Origin: Endozoicomonas sp. NE40
Lineage (GTDB): Bacteria > Pseudomonadota > Gammaproteobacteria > Pseudomonadales > Endozoicomonadaceae
Direction of reading: 5' to 3'
Length of the DNA: 64,000 nucleotides
Assembly (NCBI RefSeq): GCF_040549045.1
Contig: NZ_JBEWTB010000001.1
Coordinates: 1-64,000 of the forward strand
Part shown: one piece after another, positions 17,388 through 25,802 of the stretch
Position numbering within the stretch: the stretch's first letter is position 1
Layout: each line of letters opens with the position of its first letter
The notes under the pieces: generated by a model
What the model was told of the DNA's origin: nothing
The model's database searches: none
The model's input: the letters and a program-made list of their open reading frames with translations, nothing else
Position numbers and translations under genes: made by a program

Positions 17388-17858
17388 CTAATGGGTTTCC
17401 AGAATATCAATGGATTGTGTCACCGGATCAAGGGCTGAATCAAAAATCAGCAACTCATGGGCCGGATTGGCATGCAACACAGCCTCCATACGAAACCGGA
17501 TGGTCGGGTCTTCCGGATCAACCCCCTGAACGCTTTCTACCTTAATAGACTTAATTCTCGGCTCGAAATGCCTGATGGTCGCTGCTACCTGACGACAGAA
17601 ACTGTTTAATGCCCCGGCAGAGTTCAGGTTTATGGTGGACAGGTCCGGCAGGCCGTAATTGGGAATGCCTTTTTTAACCTGAGGCAGGTCATCCGGAGGC
17701 GATACGCACCGATAGCGCGTATTCATTAAACGTTCGAGATCACGCCGGACACTCTCCCGCAACTGACGCAGCTGAAGATGGTTGCGGGGTGTGCCTTCTT
17801 TCTGCACCAGCCTGTCCAGCACCGGAGCCATGAGTTTTTTTTCGTTTTTGTTGTACAT
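17388..17858 (-). CDS. tssE: T6SS baseplate protein TssE (gp25-like)
   Basis: 156 residues, of the gp25-like family. The N-terminus (APVLDRLVQKEG) and LRESVRRDLERLMNTRYR, then YGLPDLS, are typical of TssE. It bridges the baseplate to the first sheath ring. The gene heads the minus-strand tssE-F-G-H block, with its promoter expected in the 352 bp shared with the divergent lipoprotein gene at 18211. In most T6SS clusters tssE follows tssC directly; here 6.3 kb of foreign-looking DNA separates them. Confidence 0.95.
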   Translation of the reverse strand: MYNKNEKKLMAPVLDRLVQKEGTPRNHLQLRQLRESVRRDLERLMNTRYRCVSPPDDLPQVKKGIPNYGLPDLSTINLNSAGALNSFCRQVAATIRHFEPRIKSIKVESVQGVDPEDPTIRFRMEAVLHANPAHELLIFDSALDPVTQSIDILETH

Positions 17859-18210
17859 GACCAGAGGGTTCGATCAATGGGACTCAAACCGCATAAAATG
17901 CGACCGGGTCACAGTATAAAAAGCTCAATCGATATACTGCCATTATTTGACTGAAATAACAGTCTGTTGGTTATATATTGCGCAAGAGATCGTTACATTA
18001 ATTCATCTTACCGAATAAGAAACACCATAATTAAAGCGTACTTATTGCTTTGTTACATTCCAATAATATTTGTAAAAAAACATCGTCTGTTATCAATAAA
18101 CAACATTGATACGAATCAGAAAATCACAACAAGTCGGTTGATAACATCAAAAATAACGGAGACATTTTCATTCCCGCCCAATTTCCAGTTTTTGTTTGCC
18201 AAAGATATAG
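17859..18210. promoter_or_regulatory. Divergent intergenic region between tssE and a lipoprotein gene
   Basis: This 352-bp A+T-rich region must carry the promoters of tssE (minus) and the lipoprotein (plus). I see no confident sigma-70 or sigma-54 site. A small open frame at 17967-18218 has no coding signs. It marks one edge of the insertion that splits the T6SS block. Confidence 0.4.
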
Positions 18211-21200
18211 ATGAATAAGTTAATCAAGTCTTTTTTATTATGCAGCCTTTCTGCGTCGATATTGACAGGCTGTACCGATAGCAGTAGTGACAGTTCTCAA
18301 GGAAGTGATTCTGATACCAATCCACCCCAGACTAATCCGGATGTTGTCACTTCTGACTGGGCCTTTTCGGGTACCGATGCATCCATGGTGGTTGCGGCAC
18401 AAGTTGCAGGTAAGTACGCAGTGGCGGATGCCAGAACCGGTGATGTTGAAATTCGAAACATTCAACAGGCGTTGAAAAGCAGTCTGGATATGAGTGATAT
18501 CCGGAAGCTTGTGCCTGATATGAACCTGTCAGGTGATAACGGCATCTGCGCCATGACGTTCACACCTTCCGGGCGTTTTCTCTATATGGCGATCTGTGGT
18601 AAGGGCAGCGGTAGCAATAAAGACGCTATTCTCGCTTATAACACTAACACCGGTAAATTCAGTGTTTTTGACCGTGTCACTCTTTCTGAACAGGATACCG
18701 GTCGATTTGGCATGACCTATTTTCAGGGTCAGCTTTATGTGGGTAGTGATAAAGGTGTTTACCGTTATGATGCCGGTAAAAATGCCGTCTGGGAGTCGAA
18801 TGGTTCACAGGATGACCGTCAGCTGACGACAACCACAGCACCTGTCGCAGGTCTTGCTGTCGATATGGTAGATCAAAAACTGTACGTCGCAACAGAAAGC
18901 AGTTTGTTCCGGATGAACCCGGACGGTAGAAAGCTGACATCTATCGCCAGTGGCTCTGACTTCAAAGCCCTGACCATGGGACGGGTTTACGGTAAAGAAG
19001 ACGGTGGTGGTCTGTTCCTGTTGAAAAACGACGGTACAACAGCCAGTGTTCTGACCGTACCTCTGAATGACCTGCGTACAGGCGGCAGTGTGTCCCTGAA
19101 ACATTACCATACGCTGGATGCGGAACTGGCTGATATTGCTGCCACTGCAGACGGTCGAATGATGCTGGCCCTGCCAGACGTCAAGGTGATGTACGACACC
19201 AGCGACTCCCGCCTGAGCTATGAAGAGTGGTTGCAGGATGAATTAAGCCAGTATCAGGCGGCTATTCGCAGCCTGGTGGTTGATGGTAGCATTCCCGGCA
19301 CCAACGACCTGCTGAACCAGCCGGGCTTCCTGACCCGGAAATTGGAAGCGGAAGGTAACAGCTCCAATAGGACGCCTATTGCAGATAACGTTGGCTGGGC
19401 TTTGTTCCTGTTAATGGCGATTGACCAGGTTCAGTCTGACCCGGATATTGTGGAGATCATAGAACTGTTGATTGAGCGCCATGCTGGCCTGCACCCGGAT
19501 CGCCATGGTGGTGTTCGTACTGTTGATGGTCACTTTGCCCGGGTTTACAACAGCACCGGACTGCCAAACGAAAACGATGCCCAGCCTCAGGTTTATGTGA
19601 ACATGAAGTTCCTGCCTGCGGCATTCAAGGCCGCAGAACTTTATCCACACAGGCCGAAGCTGCAGGAATATAAAGAGTACCTGCGGCAGTTGACTAAACG
19701 ATCCGGCGATACCGTAAAAGCCGAGCAGCGCATTACCTGGACAAACGATGACCATGGCCCACGCCCTACGGGCAGTGGCCTCGGTACCAACGGTATGGCT
19801 AACGAAACCTGGATCTTCGGTGATATCAGTGCCGCCCAGGACCCATTGTCCACAGCCAACTACGCCAACTTTACCTATGACCGCAGTGACTTTGATTATG
19901 ACCACTGGGTAAAAGGCGAGCCGGTTATCCGAAGCAGCCACGCCGCCTTTATCGTCATGGGTGCCACCATGATTCTGAACCATCACTACGATGGCAAAGG
20001 CTGGGATGAGCAGAATCTGAACTACTATGGCATCACCATGGCTGAAACCGATGATATGGGTGCGCCCTATTTCGGTGGCTTCTCTGCGGGCAATCATCCT
20101 CAATTCTGTGATGATGATGGTGAAAACTGTAAGTCTTACGATAACGATGGCCCTTCTCAACATCGCCATGACATTCTGCACTTCCCGGCAGTTCTGGGCT
20201 TTGGTCAGCACCAGCAGACTGCGCCAATGGTCGGTGGCTATATGGCGTATCGTGACGGACGTCGTCAGGCCATGGATAACGCCTCTGGTGGCGACAGCAT
20301 TCATATGCTGACTCGCTGGTCCATGGAAGTTGATGATTATGTGATGAATTCAATCGGTATTGCCGATTTCTGGTATGGCGGTATTGGCCTGGTCGAAACC
20401 ATTGCGCCGGGGACTATCGACAAACTGCGTGATGATTTTTATCGTCCGGAACTGCTAACCGGTTATCGTAATGGACGTGTCGAGCTGACTTATTCCAATA
20501 TGACCCCCCGTCGTATTGTTGGCGTAGATGGCGACCAGCGCACACCTTATGGCTTCCAGATGTCACCCTTTATGCTGCCTGCCGGTGTCAGCCACCAGGA
20601 CTATGAGGTGATTGACCCTGATGCCGACTGGATCGAACTGGAAGACCTGCTTAATCAGCTGGATGGTAAAGCCATGCGCTTTACTAACCCGTACTTTGAA
20701 AACGGATTAAAGGGCTGGGATGAGCTGGGTAATGGTCCTGCCACTGTCGTTAATGGTATAGCAGGCAAGGCGGTGCAGATCACTGGTAACGGTGAGAAGT
20801 CGGTCAGCCAGGCACTGGATTTATCCATGGGACTGGACAATACCCGCTACATTGTCCGCGCACTGGGTAAATCTGTAAACGGCAATGGCAAAGGCTTTAT
20901 CCGTCTGAAGTGGCGCGCTGACAACAACGTCAACAGTCCGGTTATTGGTGACATCACAACCAGTAATCTGCTGGAAGCGGGCAACACTGAACTGTTTGCC
21001 AAAACTTCTCAGCCGGAAGGTGCGAACTTCCTGCATATTGAGTATGTGGCAGAGGGTGGTACTTTCCAGTTTGAAAACACGGCCGCCATGATTCGTGGTG
21101 CAGATTTCCCGATTGAAAATGGTGATTTCGAAGATGGCATGAATCACTGGCATACCGATGCTGACGGCACTACACATGTTGTAAAAATGCCAGACGGAGG

Positions 21201-21630
21201 ACACGCTTTGCGACTGCGTCGCAGAGCAGGTCAGACGGGAACTCTGAATATCACTCGCAACTTTGACGTATCCGCAGATCCGGTGGGTACCCGCTACCTG
21301 TTCCGCTTTGATTTCGATGGCGAGGACGCTAAAGACACGAAGTTTGGTGTTGATGTGGAAGTAGTGGATGAAGCCGGCAAACGCGTCGTTGAACGTCGGG
21401 ATGTTCTTGATGTTGAAGCAGGTTATGTGGGTGAGGCGACCTTTACCCTGCGCAGCCTTCCGGAAGATCACACTTTCGCGGTAACCCTGTTTATGAGACA
21501 GGCTACTGATGCTCAGCATGAGCAAACTGTTTATATCGACAATTTCCGTCTGGACAAGGAGCGACTGTTCAGAGAAAGCGATTGTGTACCAGACAGCCCG
21601 ACACGCTGCCTGCCAACACGTCTGCAATAA
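18211..21630 (+). CDS. Large lipoprotein, probable carbohydrate-active enzyme with binding domains
   Basis: 1139 residues. A lipoprotein signal ends in LTGC (Cys21), followed by a Ser/Asp linker. Residues 45-330 have repeated motifs (GRFLYMAICG, QLYVGSDKGVYRYDAG, QKLYVATESSLFRM) of a beta-propeller. Residues 345-800 look helical with aromatic, His- and Asp-rich patches (HRHDILHFPAVLGFGQHQQT), recalling alpha-toroid glycan enzymes, though I cannot name a family. Two jelly-roll-like modules close the protein (NPYFENGLKGW near 830; NGDFEDGMNHW near 970), resembling CBM4/9-type carbohydrate-binding modules. It is likely in the outer membrane, acting on polysaccharide. It is oppositely oriented to the T6SS genes on both sides and has its own terminator, so it is probably an insertion. 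Confidence 0.6.
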   Translation: MNKLIKSFLLCSLSASILTGCTDSSSDSSQGSDSDTNPPQTNPDVVTSDWAFSGTDASMVVAAQVAGKYAVADARTGDVEIRNIQQALKSSLDMSDIRKLVPDMNLSGDNGICAMTFTPSGRFLYMAICGKGSGSNKDAILAYNTNTGKFSVFDRVTLSEQDTGRFGMTYFQGQLYVGSDKGVYRYDAGKNAVWESNGSQDDRQLTTTTAPVAGLAVDMVDQKLYVATESSLFRMNPDGRKLTSIASGSDFKALTMGRVYGKEDGGGLFLLKNDGTTASVLTVPLNDLRTGGSVSLKHYHTLDAELADIAATADGRMMLALPDVKVMYDTSDSRLSYEEWLQDELSQYQAAIRSLVVDGSIPGTNDLLNQPGFLTRKLEAEGNSSNRTPIADNVGWALFLLMAIDQVQSDPDIVEIIELLIERHAGLHPDRHGGVRTVDGHFARVYNSTGLPNENDAQPQVYVNMKFLPAAFKAAELYPHRPKLQEYKEYLRQLTKRSGDTVKAEQRITWTNDDHGPRPTGSGLGTNGMANETWIFGDISAAQDPLSTANYANFTYDRSDFDYDHWVKGEPVIRSSHAAFIVMGATMILNHHYDGKGWDEQNLNYYGITMAETDDMGAPYFGGFSAGNHPQFCDDDGENCKSYDNDGPSQHRHDILHFPAVLGFGQHQQTAPMVGGYMAYRDGRRQAMDNASGGDSIHMLTRWSMEVDDYVMNSIGIADFWYGGIGLVETIAPGTIDKLRDDFYRPELLTGYRNGRVELTYSNMTPRRIVGVDGDQRTPYGFQMSPFMLPAGVSHQDYEVIDPDADWIELEDLLNQLDGKAMRFTNPYFENGLKGWDELGNGPATVVNGIAGKAVQITGNGEKSVSQALDLSMGLDNTRYIVRALGKSVNGNGKGFIRLKWRADNNVNSPVIGDITTSNLLEAGNTELFAKTSQPEGANFLHIEYVAEGGTFQFENTAAMIRGADFPIENGDFEDGMNHWHTDADGTTHVVKMPDGGHALRLRRRAGQTGTLNITRNFDVSADPVGTRYLFRFDFDGEDAKDTKFGVDVEVVDEAGKRVVERRDVLDVEAGYVGEATFTLRSLPEDHTFAVTLFMRQATDAQHEQTVYIDNFRLDKERLFRESDCVPDSPTRCLPTRLQ

Positions 21631-21654
21631 CCTGGAAAAACGACGACGTTAATG

Positions 21655-21688
21655 AAAGGCGACTACCTCTGGTTAGTCGCCTTTTTTT
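21655..21688 (+). terminator. Intrinsic terminator of the lipoprotein gene
   Basis: The stem AAAGGCGACTA at 21655-21665 pairs with TAGTCGCCTTT at 21674-21684, and the T-run continues to 21688. A second hairpin (21686-21693 with 21700-21707) follows and would serve transcripts from the other strand. Confidence 0.85.
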
Positions 21689-21862
21689 GCCCGGCGAAGC
21701 GGGCAAAACCGCCGTTTAAACGACAATGCTTTCAAAGTATCCGATCGATTCGTGTAAACACACAGCTTGAAAAAAACACCTGCAATATGTTGTCTGCCAA
21801 TAAACTATTTATCGAAAACCAAGTGGTTGTCAGCTACTCAAAGCCCAGAATTTAAAATTTAA

Positions 21863-21978
21863 ACCGGACGGACTAGCCGGTTCTGCTGATGGAGGCTTCT
21901 GTGTAAGTCCAGTCGCTATAGACTGGCTGCAACCTGTGAAGTCAGAAGCCCCCTACTTCAGTTGGGGGAGCATGTCAC
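21863..21978 (+). mobile_element. Orphan IS200/IS605-like right end (possible omega-RNA scaffold remnant)
   Basis: Three hairpins occur in series: ACCGG/CCGGT (21863-21881), CCAGTC/GACTGG (near 21909-21926), and CCCCC/GGGGG with CTTCAG in the loop (21949-21968), followed by AGCATGTCAC. The GAAGCCCCC-CTTCAG-GGGGGAGCATGTCAC pattern is like the subterminal hairpin of IS605-group elements, where the end overlaps the TnpB guide-RNA scaffold. No tnpA or tnpB is nearby, so this would be a solo end. Assigned from memory of the pattern. Confidence 0.4.
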
Positions 21979-22144
21979 ACGATGGAAGCAACATAGCACA
22001 AAGGGAACTACCTCCTTGGACAGGCAGCAATGAGCATATAAGGATAGCAATAAAAAACTGTTTATAAATGCAGGGATTCCCCTGAGTAGGGATAACAGGG
22101 GAGTTGGCCGTTAGTGAATGCCAATGCATCCGGGTTAGGCAGAG

Positions 22145-22561
22145 TCAGCTACTTAATAGCTCGTCATGGGCTTTACTAACCAGCTTTTCCAGTTGGCTCT
22201 GGGATACCGGGACAATGCCGGCCTTTAACCCAAAAGGCTTGAACACATCATTCAGGAGTTGCTGAGACGGACTGCCTTTGTCTCTTTCAATATCAGAGAT
22301 GGTTTTTCGGCTGACACCGACCAATGCCGCGAACTTGTCCTGGTTAAGACCTAACAGCCGCTTTCTTAATTGCTGCAAGAGGTGACCATTCGTTATCTCA
22401 CCTTTTAAAACCTGCACCATAAGATCAAGAATTATGGTTTCCCGGCTCTGATGCGTCCGATCAGCCTTCGGTTTTGGAGTATTGCCTGTCACTTGTTGTG
22501 ACTTCTGTGCTCTCAGCCTGGCGAGGCGATCTCGGGCATTACCTGTCATTTCTGTTGTCAT
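22145..22561 (-). CDS. hipB: HipB-like HTH antitoxin/repressor
   Basis: The ATG at 22561 gives 138 residues and overlaps the hipA stop by 4 bp (ATGA). After a polar N-terminus of about 60 residues, the HTH domain occupies about 70-115 (LLGLNQDKFAALVGVSRKTI, then SDIERDKGSPSQQLLNDVF). HipB proteins neutralise the HipA kinase and bind palindromic operators. The three palindromes upstream of hipA are the likely targets. The N-terminal extension is longer than in classic HipB, and the order (hipA first) is the reverse of the E. coli hipBA operon. Confidence 0.8.
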   Translation of the reverse strand: MTTEMTGNARDRLARLRAQKSQQVTGNTPKPKADRTHQSRETIILDLMVQVLKGEITNGHLLQQLRKRLLGLNQDKFAALVGVSRKTISDIERDKGSPSQQLLNDVFKPFGLKAGIVPVSQSQLEKLVSKAHDELLSS

Positions 22562-23928
22562 ACCAGATCCCACCTCTTCAATTTTTCATTCAGAAATCCA
22601 AAGCCGAAAGCAGGCATGTTGGCAATGGACTCAGGCACTCCCTGATCCAACAGCCTGGGTTTCAGGTCTAGTAGCTGGGAGGCAAGTTTTGATAATTCGT
22701 CAATGACAGAATCTGCAGAAATATTGAACCCGGACCGGCTTAATGCTTGTTCCGTCTCAAAGGCAATCGCTATCCAGTCGAAGTTACCACCGACTTCAAG
22801 CCCGGCGTCCGGCCCCCAGGTCGTTGTTCGAATCACGCCTTCAGGATCAGCTTTCATCGGGGCAAAATCATAAACCGGAGACAGTACAACCGGTTGCCCG
22901 GGGCGCTTCAGGAAAGCCGTATTCCTGCCATGGTTGTCGCTGTTACCAAACACCACATTCAGAAAATCTCGCCTGACCCACTCATTGACAAAAGTCTGAG
23001 GATTAAAACGCTTGTCATGCTGATTAAGCAGTGTCACCAGTTCGACGACGACATTTAAGTGCTTGAGATTTGAACCGGGTGGTTGGGCAAGCGCTGAAAA
23101 TACAGATTCCATTCCGTAATGAACCAGTTTTCCATCTTCGATACCCACGTCAAACCGGGGTAACCACAAGGATACTTTGTCACCGTCGTCAAACAGCTTC
23201 ATTTTTCCTGTGTCGATGGTATTAATACCCAGGTCACTCAGTACCTGGTAATAATGGTATTCAGCCCTGAGAATGTCCTTATCGACGGCGCTACCACGGT
23301 TTCTGGCGAACTTCACCAGATAATGCTCATCGGTATTATCCGCATCATCCTGATAGGCATCTATCCATACCTTGTCATCCGGTGTGTAGCGAACAAGAAA
23401 CTTTGGCGCCTCACCTCCTGCACCGGTTGCACCACCGCCAACCGCTCCCATCTGGTTAGCGTATTGCAGGAAATCAGAGCTTCTTGATATGGCATCGTCC
23501 AGCGGAAACAGGATGGTATCAATCTTCTCTCCATCATTGATCAAGGGTAGTGCTTCTTTAATCCGCATGTTGCCGATCGGGGCTATTGTGCCTGTAGCCA
23601 GTAACGGATAGTCCTGTTCAGTGGCAGGGAGGTTTTCCATGCCCAGGTTCCGAATCCAGAAACGTCTTGCCGCACCTGCAGGGATAATGTCGTCGATGGT
23701 TGCAAACCAGGGTTGCTGGTTGTGTGGTTCATACATCTGAACCGGGTAACGCAGTGAGAATGCAGCCTCATGCTTATCCTGGTGAAGGTATTCAAAAGCG
23801 TAATCAAAGAGGTATTCCATTTCACATACACCCAGCCGCCCCTGTTCCGGATCAGGAAAAGTAAGGGCTGCTGAATCTTTCCACTCATGATCAACGTATG
23901 TTTGAAGGGTAAGCTGCCTGGTGGTCAT
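22558..23928 (-). CDS. hipA: HipA-family Ser/Thr kinase toxin
   Basis: 456 residues from the ATG at 23928; an in-frame TTG lies 12 bp upstream. The catalytic motif GNSDNHGRNTAFLK and the YDFAPM metal-binding motif near residues 320-350 mark the HipA fold. A Gly-rich segment near 170 (GGGATGAGGEAPKFLVRY) is at the place of the HipA P-loop. In E. coli, HipA phosphorylates glutamyl-tRNA synthetase and causes dormancy; the target here is unknown. It precedes hipB with a 4-bp overlap. The first operator lies 27 bp upstream of the start. The pair sits inside the T6SS locus, where it may stabilise the insertion. Confidence 0.88.
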   Translation of the reverse strand: MTTRQLTLQTYVDHEWKDSAALTFPDPEQGRLGVCEMEYLFDYAFEYLHQDKHEAAFSLRYPVQMYEPHNQQPWFATIDDIIPAGAARRFWIRNLGMENLPATEQDYPLLATGTIAPIGNMRIKEALPLINDGEKIDTILFPLDDAISRSSDFLQYANQMGAVGGGATGAGGEAPKFLVRYTPDDKVWIDAYQDDADNTDEHYLVKFARNRGSAVDKDILRAEYHYYQVLSDLGINTIDTGKMKLFDDGDKVSLWLPRFDVGIEDGKLVHYGMESVFSALAQPPGSNLKHLNVVVELVTLLNQHDKRFNPQTFVNEWVRRDFLNVVFGNSDNHGRNTAFLKRPGQPVVLSPVYDFAPMKADPEGVIRTTTWGPDAGLEVGGNFDWIAIAFETEQALSRSGFNISADSVIDELSKLASQLLDLKPRLLDQGVPESIANMPAFGFGFLNEKLKRWDLV

Positions 23929-23954
23929 TCCATTTCTCAAATTGCAGTCATTAT

Positions 23955-23974
23955 ATGAGTAATATAGTACTCAT
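23955..23974. promoter_or_regulatory. Putative HipB operator O1
   Basis: ATGAGTAATATAGTACTCAT has 7-bp arms (ATGAGTA/TACTCAT) and ends 27 bp before the hipA start. It is identical to O3 and differs from O2 by one base. Confidence 0.75.
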
Positions 23975-23995
23975 AATACAGATTATCCAATGTTT

Positions 23996-24015
23996 ATGAG
24001 TAATATATTACTCAT
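23996..24015. promoter_or_regulatory. Putative HipB operator O2
   Basis: ATGAGTAATATATTACTCAT is a perfect 20-bp palindrome, centred 41 bp from O1 and 41 bp from O3. Confidence 0.75.
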
Positions 24016-24036
24016 TATTGTAGAGTTGCTATAATT

Positions 24037-24056
24037 ATGAGTAATATAGTACTCAT
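24037..24056. promoter_or_regulatory. Putative HipB operator O3
   Basis: This site is identical to O1 and lies 82 bp from it. Exact 41-bp spacing, about four helical turns, puts all three sites on one DNA face. Half-site-like pieces (CACTCATTAATGTGTC) follow to about 24085. Confidence 0.75.
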
Positions 24057-24202
24057 CAATGTGTCACTCATTAATGTGTCACACATTGAGGCATAAGAAT
24101 ACTCATGCCACTGCTTAAATTAAGCCAGACGCAGCCTGCTGTTTCTCTCCAGCGGAGATGCCCCCGGGTTTTTCTGATTTGGTATCTGGCCCGTAATCAT
24201 AC

Positions 24203-25714
24203 TCACCCCGCCGCCAGCTCCGTCGTCAACCGCAACTCTGACACCAGATGGTCCGCGCTGTAATGAGGCCGTAAATAAATAGTGCTGTGATAGACCCCGG
24301 CGGAACCCGGAACTTCCCGGACTTCCACCCTTGACCCTCTCAGGGGATAGCGGGCCAGGGCTTCCCATTGCAGATCATCCCGGCCCGATGAATAACCGTT
24401 AAGCCACTCCTGCAAATACCGCTCACAATCCCCGGCGGTAATAAACTGCCCCACCTTGTTCCTGATCATGATCTTTATATAGTGGGCAAAGCGTGACGCC
24501 GACAACACCTGCTGCAACATCGAACTGACCCTGTCGTTTGCCGTGGCGGATTTATCCTGAAACTTTTTCGGCGCGTGCAGTGAAGGACAGCTGTGAAAGG
24601 CGGCAAACGGCGTATCGTGACAATGGCACAACGACATAATACCAAGGTCAGATAACTCCCTCTCCATGGCATCCGTGACCAGCACCGGAGTAAGTATTTT
24701 ACTGGCGGTTTCAGGGCTGTCGGTGCGGTAGTCCTGAGGCTGAAACGACGTGACCAGCCCGCCACCATAATAATCCCGTGGCACGCCACGGATATGGGCG
24801 AACCAGCCCGCCTCACCAAACTCCCTTAACAGCACACTGCCAAAGGCATAACAGGCATTGCCCCACAGGTAGCCGTTAACCTCGTCAAGGTGATGTTCTT
24901 CCGCGTAACTCAGTCCTTCATGCTCACCGGCCCGATAAGGCTGGCGCATCATAATGGACGGCAGGGTAACGGCAAGAAAACGACTGTCGTCGCCCTCTCG
25001 CAGCTTGCGCCAGCGCAGATACTCTTTCTGCTGAAACAAAGTGTCATACTGAATGGGCAGCCCCAGGGCTTCATAGTCATCCAGTCCGAACAGCTGCGGC
25101 GAAGCACTGCAGACAAACGGGGCAAACGCTGCTGCGGCAATCTGTGCCATCCCCTGCAGGGTAAACACATCGTCGTAGGGATAACCGGGATAAGGCCGGT
25201 GCGACACCTGATAATCGCCCAGCAAAATGCCATAAGGCTCGCCCCCGGCCATATCAAACTCTTCACTGTAAACAAGCCTGAACAGGCGGGTCTGGGTAAT
25301 ATCCGGCGCGCGGTCAATATCCCGGGTAATCTCCTTCCAGGACACATCCAGTACCCGTACCTGTGTCGTAGAAAACTGACTGGCAATATCCACCAGATGC
25401 CAGAGCCCCCGCCAGCTGCTTTCCAGCTTTTGGAATTTTGGGTGGTGAAGAATGTTATGAAGCAGCTGGTTAATTTCAGCGTCAATTCTGGCGATCTCGC
25501 TGCTTAACCAGTCTTTGGGGTCGCCTCCGGAAAACGAACTGATCTCGTTAAACCAGATTGCCAGAGCCCTGACGTCGTCCGGTTCCAGAAGAAACCGCTG
25601 AAGGTCCGTCATTTCAGAACGGGCCACCGTATTGTTCTGGCTATCCTCTCCACTCTCTTCTCCAGAGTCCTGATCCGAAGCGGCACGCTGCTGAATCACA
25701 CAGTCATCCGACAC
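24203..25714 (-). CDS. Second TssC-like sheath large subunit (TssC2)
   Basis: 503 residues, a divergent paralogue of the TssC encoded next to it. Shared motifs in order are KFQKLESSWRGLWHLVDIA, SEEFDMAGGEPYGILLGDYQ, AAFAPFVCSASPQLFGLDDY, WFAHIRGVPRDYYGGG, RFAHYIKIMIRNKVGQF and a closing YLRPHYSADHLVSELRL. The N-terminal 40 residues are acidic and differ. TssC normally pairs with TssB to build the contractile sheath; a second TssC-like protein may modify the sheath or its baseplate end. It lies 88 bp after tssC, behind a terminator-like hairpin, and is where hcp is often found. It is the last gene of the tagH-tssC block before the inserted hip/lipoprotein region. Confidence 0.9.
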   Translation of the reverse strand: MSDDCVIQQRAASDQDSGEESGEDSQNNTVARSEMTDLQRFLLEPDDVRALAIWFNEISSFSGGDPKDWLSSEIARIDAEINQLLHNILHHPKFQKLESSWRGLWHLVDIASQFSTTQVRVLDVSWKEITRDIDRAPDITQTRLFRLVYSEEFDMAGGEPYGILLGDYQVSHRPYPGYPYDDVFTLQGMAQIAAAAFAPFVCSASPQLFGLDDYEALGLPIQYDTLFQQKEYLRWRKLREGDDSRFLAVTLPSIMMRQPYRAGEHEGLSYAEEHHLDEVNGYLWGNACYAFGSVLLREFGEAGWFAHIRGVPRDYYGGGLVTSFQPQDYRTDSPETASKILTPVLVTDAMERELSDLGIMSLCHCHDTPFAAFHSCPSLHAPKKFQDKSATANDRVSSMLQQVLSASRFAHYIKIMIRNKVGQFITAGDCERYLQEWLNGYSSGRDDLQWEALARYPLRGSRVEVREVPGSAGVYHSTIYLRPHYSADHLVSELRLTTELAAG

Positions 25715-25751
25715 TTAAACCTCCTGACCGCAAACGCTGAGCTCATCAAAA

Positions 25752-25777
25752 AGACCACCGGCGTACACCGGTGGTCT
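25752..25777 (-). terminator. Terminator-like hairpin between tssC and tssC2
   Basis: A perfect 10-bp stem (AGACCACCGG at 25752-25761 with its complement at 25768-25777) and 6-nt loop is followed on the minus strand by TTTTT. It lies 25 bp past the tssC stop. As tssC2 continues on the same strand, it may act as a partial terminator that sets lower tssC2 expression. Confidence 0.7.
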
Positions 25778-25802
25778 AAGGGTTTAACAAACGACCAGCG
25801 GA

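Larger units (their letters stand above)
21631..22144. other. Gene-free region between the lipoprotein and hipB
   Basis: These 514 bp contain the terminator at 21655-21688 and the IS200/IS605-like end at 21863-21978. The remaining sequence to 22144 shows nothing I can name; no convincing gene is present. Confidence 0.5.

Noticed and set aside
17967..18218. 83-residue frame upstream of the lipoprotein gene
   Set aside because: It is A+T-rich promoter DNA, lacks a ribosome site, and overlaps the lipoprotein start.
23955..24056. Three 20-bp repeats at 41-bp spacing as a mini CRISPR
   Set aside because: The repeats are palindromic, very A+T-rich, and directly upstream of hipA; there are no cas genes. 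They fit operators.
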